Origin: Hathewaya massiliensis
Lineage (GTDB): Bacteria > Bacillota > Clostridia > Clostridiales > Clostridiaceae
DNA length: 64,000 nucleotides
Direction of reading: 5' to 3'
Assembly (NCBI RefSeq): GCF_902143515.1
Contig: NZ_CABFVD010000001.1
Coordinates: 62,001-126,000 of the forward strand
Shown here piece by piece: positions 19,178 to 26,859 of the stretch. Position 1 is the first letter of the stretch; every line of letters begins with the position of its first letter. The notes under the pieces are model-generated. The model was not told the origin of the DNA and made no database searches. It saw only the letters and a program-made list of their open reading frames with translations. A program made the position numbers and the translations under genes.

Positions 19178-19387
19178 TTACTTTAGCTCTTTGTATGTTT
19201 TATCTAATTTTTTTAATTCTTGTTCCTCACTATATTTCTTTCGATCTAATTTTTCTGAATTAAGTTGTGCTTTATTTTCTCTATCTTTAAGAACTTTAAT
19301 TTCATCTTGTTGTCTATATAATATAACTGAAAATACTAGACATAAACAAAGTAAAATTATGCTGAACTTTAGTTCCCACCGCTTCAA
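19178..19387 (-). CDS. Small membrane-anchored coiled-coil protein
   Basis: 69 residues: MKRWELKFS, one membrane segment (about 10-25) and a charged coiled coil to the end (QQDEIKVLKDRENKAQ..., KKLDKTYKELK). The start is TTG at 19387, fixed by GGAGGTG eight bases upstream. It is not recognised as a named family. Its shape is the same as the first 90 residues of the deacetylase made from the next gene, so it may pair with that protein through the coil; this is inference. Confidence 0.65.
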   Translation of the reverse strand: MKRWELKFSIILLCLCLVFSVILYRQQDEIKVLKDRENKAQLNSEKLDRKKYSEEQELKKLDKTYKELK

Positions 19388-19699
19388 TTTTTCACCTCCT
19401 TCCTTTAGCTGCTAAATATACTTATATAAATATATCTTCTTTTTAACATGTAGGAAATTAAAATGTACTTATCCATTAATAGATAAACCTTTTTACTAAT
19501 AAATCTAATGTTATTTAAATGATATTTTAAACTATACTGATAAACTTATTATTTACAATAAAAAAATAAATATAAAATTTTTCGACAAAAAAGAACACCA
19601 TTTTATACCATAGCATAGAATTTTCAAATTATTCTATTGAAAATTCTTTATACTATAAATATAAATAAGTGTTCTTTAAAAATAATGCCTTAAAAAATT
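19388..19699. other. Gene-free stretch with nested inverted repeats
   Basis: No coding potential. Holds the ribosome site of the 69-residue gene and, at 19589-19678, a nested pair of inverted repeats: AAAAGAACAC / GTGTTCTTTA outside and GAATTTTCAA / TTGAAAATTC inside. It lies just after the glycosyltransferase stop and may act as its terminator on the minus strand, though the U-run is short. Confidence 0.5.
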
Positions 19700-20869
19700 T
19701 CAAACTACTAATTTTTCTTCCTTTACCTGTTGCAAAACCTTCTTATAAAGTTTTTCTACATTCAAGCCAAAATTTTTACTTGAATATTCCTCAGCTTTAA
19801 TTACACTATTTTCTTTTAATTCGATTAATCCTTCTTCTTTATAGAAAATTTTATCTATATATTCTACAAACTCTTCTTCATTATTATAGGTATAACCATT
19901 GTATCCATTTATAACTAACCCCTCAACACACTGATCCCATCTACATAGTATTGGAAGCCCACTAGCTAAAGCCTCTATATATGTTAATCCCTGTGTTTCA
20001 CTAGTTGAAGCTGTAGCAAATAAATCTCCTAGTTTATAGTACTTATATACATCAGAGCTCTCTACCATTCCTGTAAAGAATACTCTCTCTTCTATATTTA
20101 AAGATTTAACTAAGTCTTTTAGTACTTCTAAATATGGTCCTCCACCTACTATAATTAAACTAATGTCCCTGGTTTTACATACCTTACTATAAAAACTAAT
20201 TACCTCTTCTATGTTTTTTTCTTCTGCTATTCTTCCAACATATATAATCTTTTTACCTGTTTTAGGTATTCCATGTTTCTCTAATAAACCATCTATCTCT
20301 TCTTGTGAAACCTTAGTACCAAATTTCTCTACATCTATTCCTGTAGGAATAATAGAAATATTAGTAGTAATACCATAGGATTTTAAAGTCTCACTTACTT
20401 TTTTAGTTGGAGTTATTACACCTTCTAAAGGGTTTAATAAAGCAGATGTTACCTTTGCTGCAGTACTTTTGCTAATAAGCTTTCCTCCAAGTACATAATG
20501 CAAATAATCCTCATACATAGTATGGTATGTATGTATCTGAGGAATGTTTAATTTCTTTGATATAATTCGTGATAAAACCATTGTGGTAAATTCTGTTTGA
20601 GAGTGTATTATATCCGGTTTCCATTCTAGAATTTCATCTGTAATTGAATTAAAGAATGGACTACCTATTCTAGCTCCTGGATATATTTTAAGCCCTGCAG
20701 ACCTAATATAATATACGTCACCCTCAACTCTTGATTTGTGACGTTCAGAAAGGGTTAATACTCTAACATCATGTCCTAAATTCTTAAGTTCTTTATATAA
20801 ATTGTACGTAGAAATAACAACACCATTTACCATTGGAAAGTACGTATCAGTTGTTATTAATATCTTCAT
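19700..20869 (-). CDS. Glycosyltransferase family 4
   Basis: 389 residues, GT-B fold. N-terminal half has TDTYFPMVNGV and HSQTEFTTMVLSR; C-terminal half has YVGRIAEEKNIEEVI, VGGGPYLE, and the acid pair in SETQGLTYIEALASG (EX7E type). Best match in type is the diacylglycerol glucosyltransferases/PimB-like enzymes that use UDP-glucose on membrane lipid. A soluble protein expected to sit at the inner membrane face. Start follows AGATAGGAGGTTGTTATTTC. Monocistronic. Lipid acceptor is an inference. Confidence 0.87.
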   Translation of the reverse strand: MKILITTDTYFPMVNGVVISTYNLYKELKNLGHDVRVLTLSERHKSRVEGDVYYIRSAGLKIYPGARIGSPFFNSITDEILEWKPDIIHSQTEFTTMVLSRIISKKLNIPQIHTYHTMYEDYLHYVLGGKLISKSTAAKVTSALLNPLEGVITPTKKVSETLKSYGITTNISIIPTGIDVEKFGTKVSQEEIDGLLEKHGIPKTGKKIIYVGRIAEEKNIEEVISFYSKVCKTRDISLIIVGGGPYLEVLKDLVKSLNIEERVFFTGMVESSDVYKYYKLGDLFATASTSETQGLTYIEALASGLPILCRWDQCVEGLVINGYNGYTYNNEEEFVEYIDKIFYKEEGLIELKENSVIKAEEYSSKNFGLNVEKLYKKVLQQVKEEKLVV

Positions 20870-21213
20870 GAAATAACAACCTCCTATCTAAAATCTTAAT
20901 ACTAATAAATGTTAACAAGTTTTTATTAGTATAATAATAGCATATAAATATTAAATTTAATCAATGTATACTCTTAAATTTACCTTAAATTTTCCTTAAA
21001 GCTCATTTTTTATGATTAATGTCCTAATTATATTATTGCCTTAGTTATATTATTATCCCCATGAAATTTAAATATACTTTTTTAATTTTCGTATAATAAA
21101 ACATAATATAACTATAATTTTATCCTTATTTGTAATGTTATATTTATTAAAAGTATAAAAAAAGTTAGTACATAATATAATCTACTAACTTTTTATTTTA
21201 AAAGAAAAACCCA
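20870..21213. other. Gene-free stretch: glycosyltransferase leader and APH-gene terminator
   Basis: At about 20902-20931 there is a 9-base inverted repeat ACTAATAAA / TTTATTAGT in the glycosyltransferase leader, overlapping a TATTATTATACTAAT promoter-like region on the minus strand. At 21158-21194 AAAAAGTTAGTA / TACTAACTTTTT is a good terminator for the minus-strand gene that ends at 21214 only if read in the minus direction. Nothing else seen. Confidence 0.55.
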
Positions 21214-22179
21214 CTATCCTTTCATTAAATTATGTAATGTATCAATAGCACTACTAATGAATTCTCTTTCATCAAATTTTTCACTTATATCATTATCACT
21301 TATTTTCAATATACTTAAAACATCTTTATATTTCCTTATAATCAAGGTTTTTGCATATAACTCAATTAATCGTTCTTCTGTTTTAGATAAACTTATTTTA
21401 GAAGTGTATCCATCTAGTATTGCTTCATATGTATTTTCATCATAACAAAGTTTTATAACAGCCAAATCATGTATCCTCCAACCATATGCACAGTGATCAA
21501 AATCGAATATTGTTAGATTTCCCTTATAATCTAAATGTATATTAGAAGGATTTAAATCGCCATGTATTATACCATATGCATCACTATTAACAGGTAATTC
21601 TTGTAACTCTCTATATAAATATTTTGCATAAGGCATAAAAAAGTTAAGACTCTCAAATTTATGTTTACTGCAATATTGTTTCAGCATTTCAATTGGTTCA
21701 ATTATAAGATAATTAAGATCTATCTTATATCTATAATGCTTACTTTTAAATTCATTTGATACTTTATGTAAGTTTGCAATATTTTCTCCAAAGCACAATG
21801 CTAAATTACTATCCAATGAAGTATTGATCTGTTCTCCTTCTGCAAATGAAAACATTGCTATAAATCTTTTTTCTTTATTATATAAAAATTCACTTAAAAA
21901 TAAGCCCTCTTTATTTCTAAGTGAAGAAGATACAGGTACATTTTTTGAAGCAAGAAACGAAAGCAAATCTAACTCAAATTTGAAATCATTTTTATCATAA
22001 ATATAATATTTATTGTTTAAATATACTCTTAAAATATATTTATGATTTTTAGTCTGTATTAAATAATGATCATTAAAACTTCTGCGAATAAACTTGCAAT
22101 CAAAAGGTTCATAAATGCCATAAAAATTTGTTATTATTTTTTTTAATTTATCAGTATCCATAATTATATTTGTAAGCAT
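21214..22179 (-). CDS. Aminoglycoside phosphotransferase-fold kinase
   Basis: 321 residues of the APH/choline kinase/CotS fold. Visible: IHGDLNPSNIHLD (catalytic loop HGDxxxxN) near residue 200 and IFDFDHCAYGWRIHDLA (metal-binding DxD). N-terminal lobe has YLIQTKNHKYILRVYL as the ATP-lysine strand. ATG at 22179 preferred over the TTG just before it because GGGGAT lies 8 bases upstream. Could be a homoserine kinase/spore-coat CotS relative or a small-molecule kinase; no resistance role is implied. Confidence 0.82.
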   Translation of the reverse strand: MLTNIIMDTDKLKKIITNFYGIYEPFDCKFIRRSFNDHYLIQTKNHKYILRVYLNNKYYIYDKNDFKFELDLLSFLASKNVPVSSSLRNKEGLFLSEFLYNKEKRFIAMFSFAEGEQINTSLDSNLALCFGENIANLHKVSNEFKSKHYRYKIDLNYLIIEPIEMLKQYCSKHKFESLNFFMPYAKYLYRELQELPVNSDAYGIIHGDLNPSNIHLDYKGNLTIFDFDHCAYGWRIHDLAVIKLCYDENTYEAILDGYTSKISLSKTEERLIELYAKTLIIRKYKDVLSILKISDNDISEKFDEREFISSAIDTLHNLMKG

Positions 22180-22263
22180 CAAAATCTATCCCCTATTCTT
22201 TTATAACTACTTTATAACTATTATACTATAATTAATATTATTTTTTTCTCCCCTTCAATAAAC

Positions 22264-22314
22264 AGATTTCTAAGATTAAGAGGAAATCTTTACTCCTCTT
22301 AAGCTTAGAAATCT
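22264..22314. repeat. Dispersed hairpin repeat
   Basis: Outer stem AGATTTCTAAG / CTTAGAAATCT, inner TTAAGAGGA / TCCTCTTAA with ATCTTTAC loop. Same layout as 16084-16135 (TTTCTAAG...CTTAGAAA). Located between the APH gene start and the tRNA-Trp terminator. Confidence 0.6.
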
Positions 22315-22371
22315 TTATCCATTTATCCCTGTTATCCAAACTTACATAAAAATATAATAATAAAAAATAAA

Positions 22372-22399
22372 AAAAGCTGGTAAACACTTACCAACTTTT
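22372..22399 (-). terminator. Terminator after tRNA-Trp
   Basis: Minus-strand stem AAAGTTGGTAAG / TTACCAGCTTT with a run of U after it, about 35 bases from the tRNA 3' end. Confidence 0.8.
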
Positions 22400-22432
22400 A
22401 AAATATTACTGTTATACTCACAGTAACTTCTC

Positions 22433-22508
22433 TGGCAGGGGCACGAGGACTTGAACCCGGAACCAACGGTTTTGGAGACCGCTACTCTACCAATTGAGCT
22501 ATACCCCT
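22433..22508 (-). tRNA. tRNA-Trp (CCA)
   Basis: 76 bases with encoded CCA. Acceptor AGGGGTA / TGCCCCT, D-arm AGCTCAATTGGTAGAGT, anticodon stem CGGTC/ACCG-type with loop holding CCA, T-arm GGTTCAAGTC, discriminator G. Followed by a terminator and preceded on the minus strand by hisC, 36 bases away. No integrase is near, so it is not visibly used as an attachment site. Confidence 0.96.
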
Positions 22509-22544
22509 AAATTTCTTATGACACTTTAGTATTTTAACATATAT

Positions 22545-23675
22545 TTAATTTTTGTCAACAAGAAATTTTATACGATGACTATCCGCTGTAATACTACCAT
22601 TGTATAAATTATTTAATATAAGCTTTAAAGTTTCTGTAAAAGCCCTATTTTCTTCTTCTGACCCCACAGTTACTCTTAGAAATTCTCCATAAAATTCACT
22701 AACACTAATACTGTTTTCTTTAAGTTTAGATGCTATTTCCTTTGCTGAAACTGCTTTAATATAGAAAAAGTTTGCATAGGAAGGATATACTTTAAAAAGC
22801 TCTCCTCCAAAGTCTTTTTCCATTTGTTTTAATTCTTTCCTAAAGCTTTCTTTTAAAGAAATCAATAAGTTTACACTTTCTTTCATTAATTCAGTATTTT
22901 TTAGGGCTACTTCTCCAATTTTTTGAGAAATGGAATTTACATTAAAAGGTGCTTTTACTTTTTTAATATTTTCTATTAACTTTTTGTTACTTATTAAAAA
23001 ACCAATTCTTAGGGAAGCTAGTCCAAAAGCTTTTGAGAGGGTTCTAAGTATTATTAAATTTTCATATTCATTTATATAATTAACTAAGGTTTTGCCATAA
23101 AACTCAAAGTATGCCTCATCTACTACAATAACGGTGTTTTTTAAGTTCTCTATGATTTTAATTATATCCTCTTCTTCTATAACCTTTGATGTAGGATTAT
23201 TAGGATTAGAAAAAATAAATAATTTCACCTTATTTTTCTTTGCAAAATTTATTAAATGTTCTACATCAAAGGAAATCTCCTGCTCTTCCAATTCATATTT
23301 AATAACTCGTGCTTCAATTATATTTCCATAAAGATTATACATGCCAAAATCCGGATTTAAGGTTAATAATGTGTCACCTTTACTTAATAAACTATTTGTT
23401 ATAATTTGAATTAATTCATCTGAACCATTACCTACCATAACCTCTTCAAAAGAAACCCCTGAATAACTTGAATAAAGTCTGCGTAATTCTATACAACTAG
23501 ATGAAGGATATCTATTAAAATCTATAGCTAAAATCTCCTTTTGAACTTCATTTAATAAATATTTCCCTATAATATCAAAGCCTTCATTTGCATTTAATTT
23601 TACTCCATATTTAGTTTCATCTGCTTTATATGGATTTATATTTTCTAGTTTTGAATTCAACACTAAATCTTTCAA
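22545..23675 (-). CDS. hisC: Histidinol-phosphate aminotransferase-like protein
   Basis: PLP enzyme, 376 residues. It shows KLNANEGF (about 24), VGNGSDELIQ (about 72), FSNPNNPTSKV (about 143), DEAYFEFYG and the PLP lysine in TLSKAFGLASLRIG (about 210). In the pathway it makes histidinol phosphate from imidazole-acetol phosphate; close relatives serve aromatic or threonine-phosphate (CobD) routes. The start is best as TTG at 23675, since AAGGGGGAAGTAAC precedes it; a longer frame to 23744 has no ribosome site. The last 20 residues (NGSITADSHRIK...) come from a dispersed repeat, see 22567-22594. Confidence 0.88.
   Translation of the reverse strand: MKDLVLNSKLENINPYKADETKYGVKLNANEGFDIIGKYLLNEVQKEILAIDFNRYPSSSCIELRRLYSSYSGVSFEEVMVGNGSDELIQIITNSLLSKGDTLLTLNPDFGMYNLYGNIIEARVIKYELEEQEISFDVEHLINFAKKNKVKLFIFSNPNNPTSKVIEEEDIIKIIENLKNTVIVVDEAYFEFYGKTLVNYINEYENLIILRTLSKAFGLASLRIGFLISNKKLIENIKKVKAPFNVNSISQKIGEVALKNTELMKESVNLLISLKESFRKELKQMEKDFGGELFKVYPSYANFFYIKAVSAKEIASKLKENSISVSEFYGEFLRVTVGSEEENRAFTETLKLILNNLYNGSITADSHRIKFLVDKN
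22567..22594 (-). repeat. Dispersed tail-module repeat inside the hisC 3' end
   Basis: GTATTACAGCGGATAGTCAT-CGTATAAA on the minus strand, matching the intergenic copies at 39657 (GTATTAGAACGGATAGTCAT...) and 39738. It is read in frame as SITADSHRIK at the HisC C-terminus. Confidence 0.75.
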
Positions 23676-23862
23676 AGTTACTTCCCCCTTGTATAATGTA
23701 GTCATAACATTCAATAGAAAACTATCTATTATTCTAACGAACATTACAACAAATCTTTTTTATTATTGTTCTAATTATTTTGCCCGATAGGGCGTTCATT
23801 TCATATCTAAATTAAGTTTTCTATTAAATCTAAATTGAAACCTATACCGTTAAATTTTTTGA

Positions 23863-24060
23863 TATAATATCTCCTGAATAGAAGATAGATGGTTTCCCCC
23901 TGGGAAGTGGCTCTATCGAGTCATTTATACCCGTGAATTAGCGTATCATTCCATCAGTGAGAACTCTATGTTTAGCTGGTTGGGTTTCCTTTTAGGAATT
24001 ACCCGTGTCACAAACAAGGTTATAGAATCACTGATAGAAATGGAATATTTATTCTATCTC
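23863..24060 (+). ncRNA. Candidate IS110 bridge RNA with its promoter
   Basis: An extended -10 (TGATATAAT, 23860-23868) precedes about 190 bases of noncoding, more GC-rich, structured sequence ending just before the transposase ribosome site. A 5' stem-loop (GATAG...TTTCCC-CCT-GGGAA...CTATC, about 23882-23916) is followed by a long-range stem TTCCATCAGTGA (23949-23960) / TCACTGAT-AGAA-ATGGAA (24028-24045). The second stem encloses GGGT..CCTTTTAGG..ACCC (about 23982-24004). This two-part layout is what published IS110 bridge RNAs show; guide loops were not assigned. Confidence 0.6.
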
Positions 24061-24082
24061 AAAAATAAAGGAGATAATAAAC

Positions 24083-25388
24083 ATGAGTAAATTTTTTTAT
24101 AGACCAACAGTAGGAATTGATGTGTCAGCAGATTTTTCAGTAGTGGCTATTTTAGCACCTGACGGTGAAATTTTTAAGAAGCCTTTTAAGATTAATCATA
24201 ATAGAGATGGTTTTGATTACCTAGTAGATCAAATAAAAAAAGCGGAAAAAGAGTTTAACATGAAAACCGGCATTTTCATGGAATCTACTGGTGTTTATCA
24301 CCTTACTCTTTTCCACTTTCTTAAAGATAAGTTCGAAACATTTATCTTTAATCCACTCATTACTAATAGTAACAAAAATAGTGGAATAAGAAAAGTAAAA
24401 AATGATAAACGTGATGCAATATCCATCGCTACAATAGGCAAATTTCAATCTGTTAAATGCTCTTCTGCATTCGATGTTGAAATTTATACCTTGAAATCTC
24501 TCTGTAGAGACTACTATAAATTAACAGATACCAAATCTACTTATAAGAAAAAATTATCTACTGACTTAAGGGTTATTTTTCCTGGATATAATTCCGTATT
24601 TTCAAATATTACGTGTAAAACTTCTTTGACTATACTCAAGCAATATAGTAGTCCACAAGCCATTCTTGATGAAGATAGAGATACTTTGATAGAAATTATT
24701 TCTCGTAACTCAAGAAAAGGACTAATCTATGGTGAAAACCTTTATGAAAAACTGATTTCTATTGCCCAAGAAGCACTCTATATCGGCATAAAATCATCTA
24801 GCTTATTTATAAAAATCACCAATACAATTTCATTGATAGAAACTCTAGAAACTCAACTTGAAAATTTACTGAAGGAAATACACTCATTTATAAAAAGCCA
24901 TAGGCTCTCAGAAACATTTGTGAAAAACATGCAATTGATATATTCAATACCTGGTATTGGTGAATTGACTGCAATAACCATAATGAGTGAAATCGGTAAT
25001 ATCAACGGTTTTCTTAAGCCTAAGCATTTAATTGCGTATTTTGGTATCGATCCTTCTGTTAGTCAATCAGGCAAGTTCAACAGTGATAAAAATAGAATGT
25101 CTAAGCGTGGTACCAGGATTGGACGCCGTGCCTTATATGCTGCCGCATTAGCATCCGTAAGAACCAATAAAAATGGTGAACCTATCAATGAAGTTCAATG
25201 AAGTTTTGCTTAAATACTACAAAGAAAATCTTAAAGGTAAAAAGAAAAAAGTAGCTTTAGGTGCTGTGATGAACAAACTAATCAAATACATATTCTCAGT
25301 TCTAAAAAATCAGAAACCTTATGAAATTAGAGATTCTAAAATACATGAGAAGATGTATCTACAAAATCAATTAAAAACAGCAGCCTAG
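24083..25388 (+). pseudogene. IS110-family transposase, frameshifted by a 10-base tandem duplication
   Basis: The first 372 residues hold the RuvC-like DEDD domain (GIDVSADFSVV, IFMESTGVYHL, KVKNDKRDAISIA) and the Tnp20 domain with SIPGIGELTAITI and FGIDPSVSQSGKFN (Ser of the active site). TCAATGAAGT at 25185-25194 is repeated exactly at 25195-25204, shifting the frame and stopping translation at 25201. Without one copy the frame runs on as EVLLKYYKENLKGKKKKVAL to the stop at 25388, giving about 431 residues. ATG at 24083 follows AAAGGAGATAATAAAC. Confidence 0.88.
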
Positions 25389-25647
25389 TCGGCTAAAACC
25401 TTAACAGCGAATTCAAGCTATTGTTCGTATATTTACAATAGTTAGCTTTGCTATACCTTTAATCAGTTTTTACTTTTTTAAAAAAACTATTGACTATTAC
25501 TAGCTGGTCTTCACTTTATTTATCTAGTTTTAAATACTTTACCATATTATATATATACTTTACAATGTTTCATTTTTTTGTTCTAATACTTTATTATTCT
25601 CTTGGTTAAATTAATATTGAAATATGATTTTTTAAGGAGGTTTTAAT

Positions 25648-25812
25648 ATGCATAATAATAAAAACCATATGAAAACAAAGGAAAAGAGTAACGCTGAACT
25701 TAGAAAGATGTTTCCAAGGGATGGTGCTGATGTTGGAATAGAAAATGGTGTTAAAATTGATTCAAATGGTGATAAATTCACTAAACATTCAAAGCTTTCT
25801 CATAATAAATAG
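25648..25812 (+). CDS. Small charged protein of unknown function
   Basis: 54 residues from an ATG with an ideal ribosome site (AAGGAGG, 7-base gap). Basic start (MHNNKNHMKTKEK), then AELRKMFPRDGADVGIENGVKID and a Lys/His-rich end. No membrane segment, no Cys. Not recognised. It stands alone between the IS110 element and a CoA-binding protein gene; a stem AAGATGTTTAAT / ATTAAACATCTT follows at about 25831-25860. The gap 25389-25647 before it has only the IS right end and AT-rich sequence. Confidence 0.65.
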   Translation: MHNNKNHMKTKEKSNAELRKMFPRDGADVGIENGVKIDSNGDKFTKHSKLSHNK

Positions 25813-25911
25813 GCGATCTTTTTCATAATAAGATGTTTAATCTATTTATTAAACATCTTAAATTATAATATTAACTCCAAAGAGGTTTTCCCTTTGGAGT
25901 TAATACAATTT

Positions 25912-26280
25912 CTAATATCCAAGTTGTCTTAAAACACATCCTTCAAAGGCATTAATACAATTTTCTTTGCAGTAATTTAATATTTCTTCACTTCCTGCAC
26001 CTGGTTGAATTAAAACATTTTTAATTCCCATTTCATGTGCTTCCTTCATTATTTCAATTCCTGACTTTGGATTTATACATAAATCTATAACTTCAATTTT
26101 GTAATTTACTGCTTTAAGGGAAATAAATGACTCTTCCCCATTTCCTCTAGGATTTACTCCAACTACATTATACTTTTCATTTTTTAAAGCATTTAAAATC
26201 CTATAGGCATATTTAGTTTCATTATTCACATCTCCAACTACAACCCAATTTTTGTACTCAAATAGTTCATTAATACTCAT
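25912..26280 (-). CDS. CoA-binding domain protein
   Basis: 122-residue single Rossmann domain of the CoA_binding_2 type (YccU/YneT-like): WVVVGDVNNETKYAYRIL (nucleotide loop, about 12), VVGVNPRG, VIDLCINPKSG, and VLIQPGAGSEEIL. The family binds CoA but has no defined reaction. Starts after AGGGGTGATATT-ATG. The hairpin TTAACTCCAAAG / CTTTGGAGTTAA at 25870-25903 follows its stop. Confidence 0.88.
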   Translation of the reverse strand: MSINELFEYKNWVVVGDVNNETKYAYRILNALKNEKYNVVGVNPRGNGEESFISLKAVNYKIEVIDLCINPKSGIEIMKEAHEMGIKNVLIQPGAGSEEILNYCKENCINAFEGCVLRQLGY

Positions 26281-26461
26281 AATATCACCCCTGTTTATTT
26301 AATGTACAAGATATACAGCCTCTTGTCATACTATACTATAATAATTTAATTCATATGGTTTTGTTGCTTAATATAAAGTTCATGTTATCTTATATTATGT
26401 TTATTTTAAATATTTAAACTAAAAGTTCGTTTCTATGTTTTTTAAATTTCTAAAAAGTTCC

Positions 26462-26490
26462 TTGACTTAGTAGTTTAATATTAGTATAAT
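26462..26490 (+). promoter_or_regulatory. Promoter of the lysine riboswitch transcript
   Basis: TTGACT (26462-26467), 17 bases, TATAAT (26485-26490). Near-consensus sigma-A promoter placed about 25 bases before the riboswitch aptamer. Confidence 0.85.
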
Positions 26491-26514
26491 GGTAAACATA
26501 TTAAAAGTAAATAT

Positions 26515-26680
26515 AGTGGACGGTTGATGATAGAGGCGCCGTATTTATGAGTAATACTATGGAGGTAAGCACAATGAAGTAGTATGAAAGGAACTATGGC
26601 CGAAGTGTACAATCAATGCTTTGAGATTGTATAGCTGGTTTTACATAAAATATGTGTAAGACTGTCACAAATATCATAAT
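26515..26680 (+). ncRNA. Lysine riboswitch (L-box)
   Basis: Contains the L-box conserved blocks in order: GATAGAGGCGCCGT, GAGTAATACTATGGAGGTAAGC, AAAGGAACTATGGCCGAAGTG, a hairpin CAATCAATGCTTTGAGATTG, AGCTGGTTTTACA...TGTGTAAGACTGTCACA. It binds free lysine in the mRNA leader. With the terminator at 26766-26801 it should switch off the transporter gene downstream when lysine is plentiful. Confidence 0.94.
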
Positions 26681-26765
26681 TAATTTGTGAAGAGCTATCC
26701 TAAAACTTATTCATATTAATTTATTAGTATAAATTTAACTTTATATCTATTTAAATTTGTGAAAT

Positions 26766-26801
26766 AAGCCCTAGGATTTCTCCTAGGGCTTTTGTTTTTT
26801 T
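26766..26801 (+). terminator. Riboswitch-controlled terminator
   Basis: AAGCCCTAGGA / TCCTAGGGCTT with a TTTC loop and TTTTGTTTTTTT after it, between the lysine aptamer and the transporter start at 26860. It is the expected expression platform. Confidence 0.9.
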
Positions 26802-26859
26802 ATCCCCTAAAATCACTTCCTCTTAACCTTCCACTAACTAAAAAGAGGAGGAATCTTTC

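Larger units (their letters stand above)
23774..25442 (+). mobile_element. IS110-family insertion sequence (ends approximate)
   Basis: Holds a structured leader (bridge-RNA candidate), a DEDD-type transposase with a frameshift, and 3' noncoding sequence. It has no terminal inverted repeats, as expected for IS110. Ends cannot be fixed by eye. TTGTTCTAAT occurs just left of 23774 (23764-23773) and again at about 25579-25588, so the right end could extend to that point. GCCC-GATA-GGGC (about 23781-23792) and CTATTG / CAATAG (25419-25442) are small palindromes near the two ends. Confidence 0.75.

Noticed and set aside
22433..22508. tRNA-Trp as an attachment site for an integrated element
   Set aside because: No integrase and no repeated tRNA 3' end nearby; the IS110 element lies beyond hisC.
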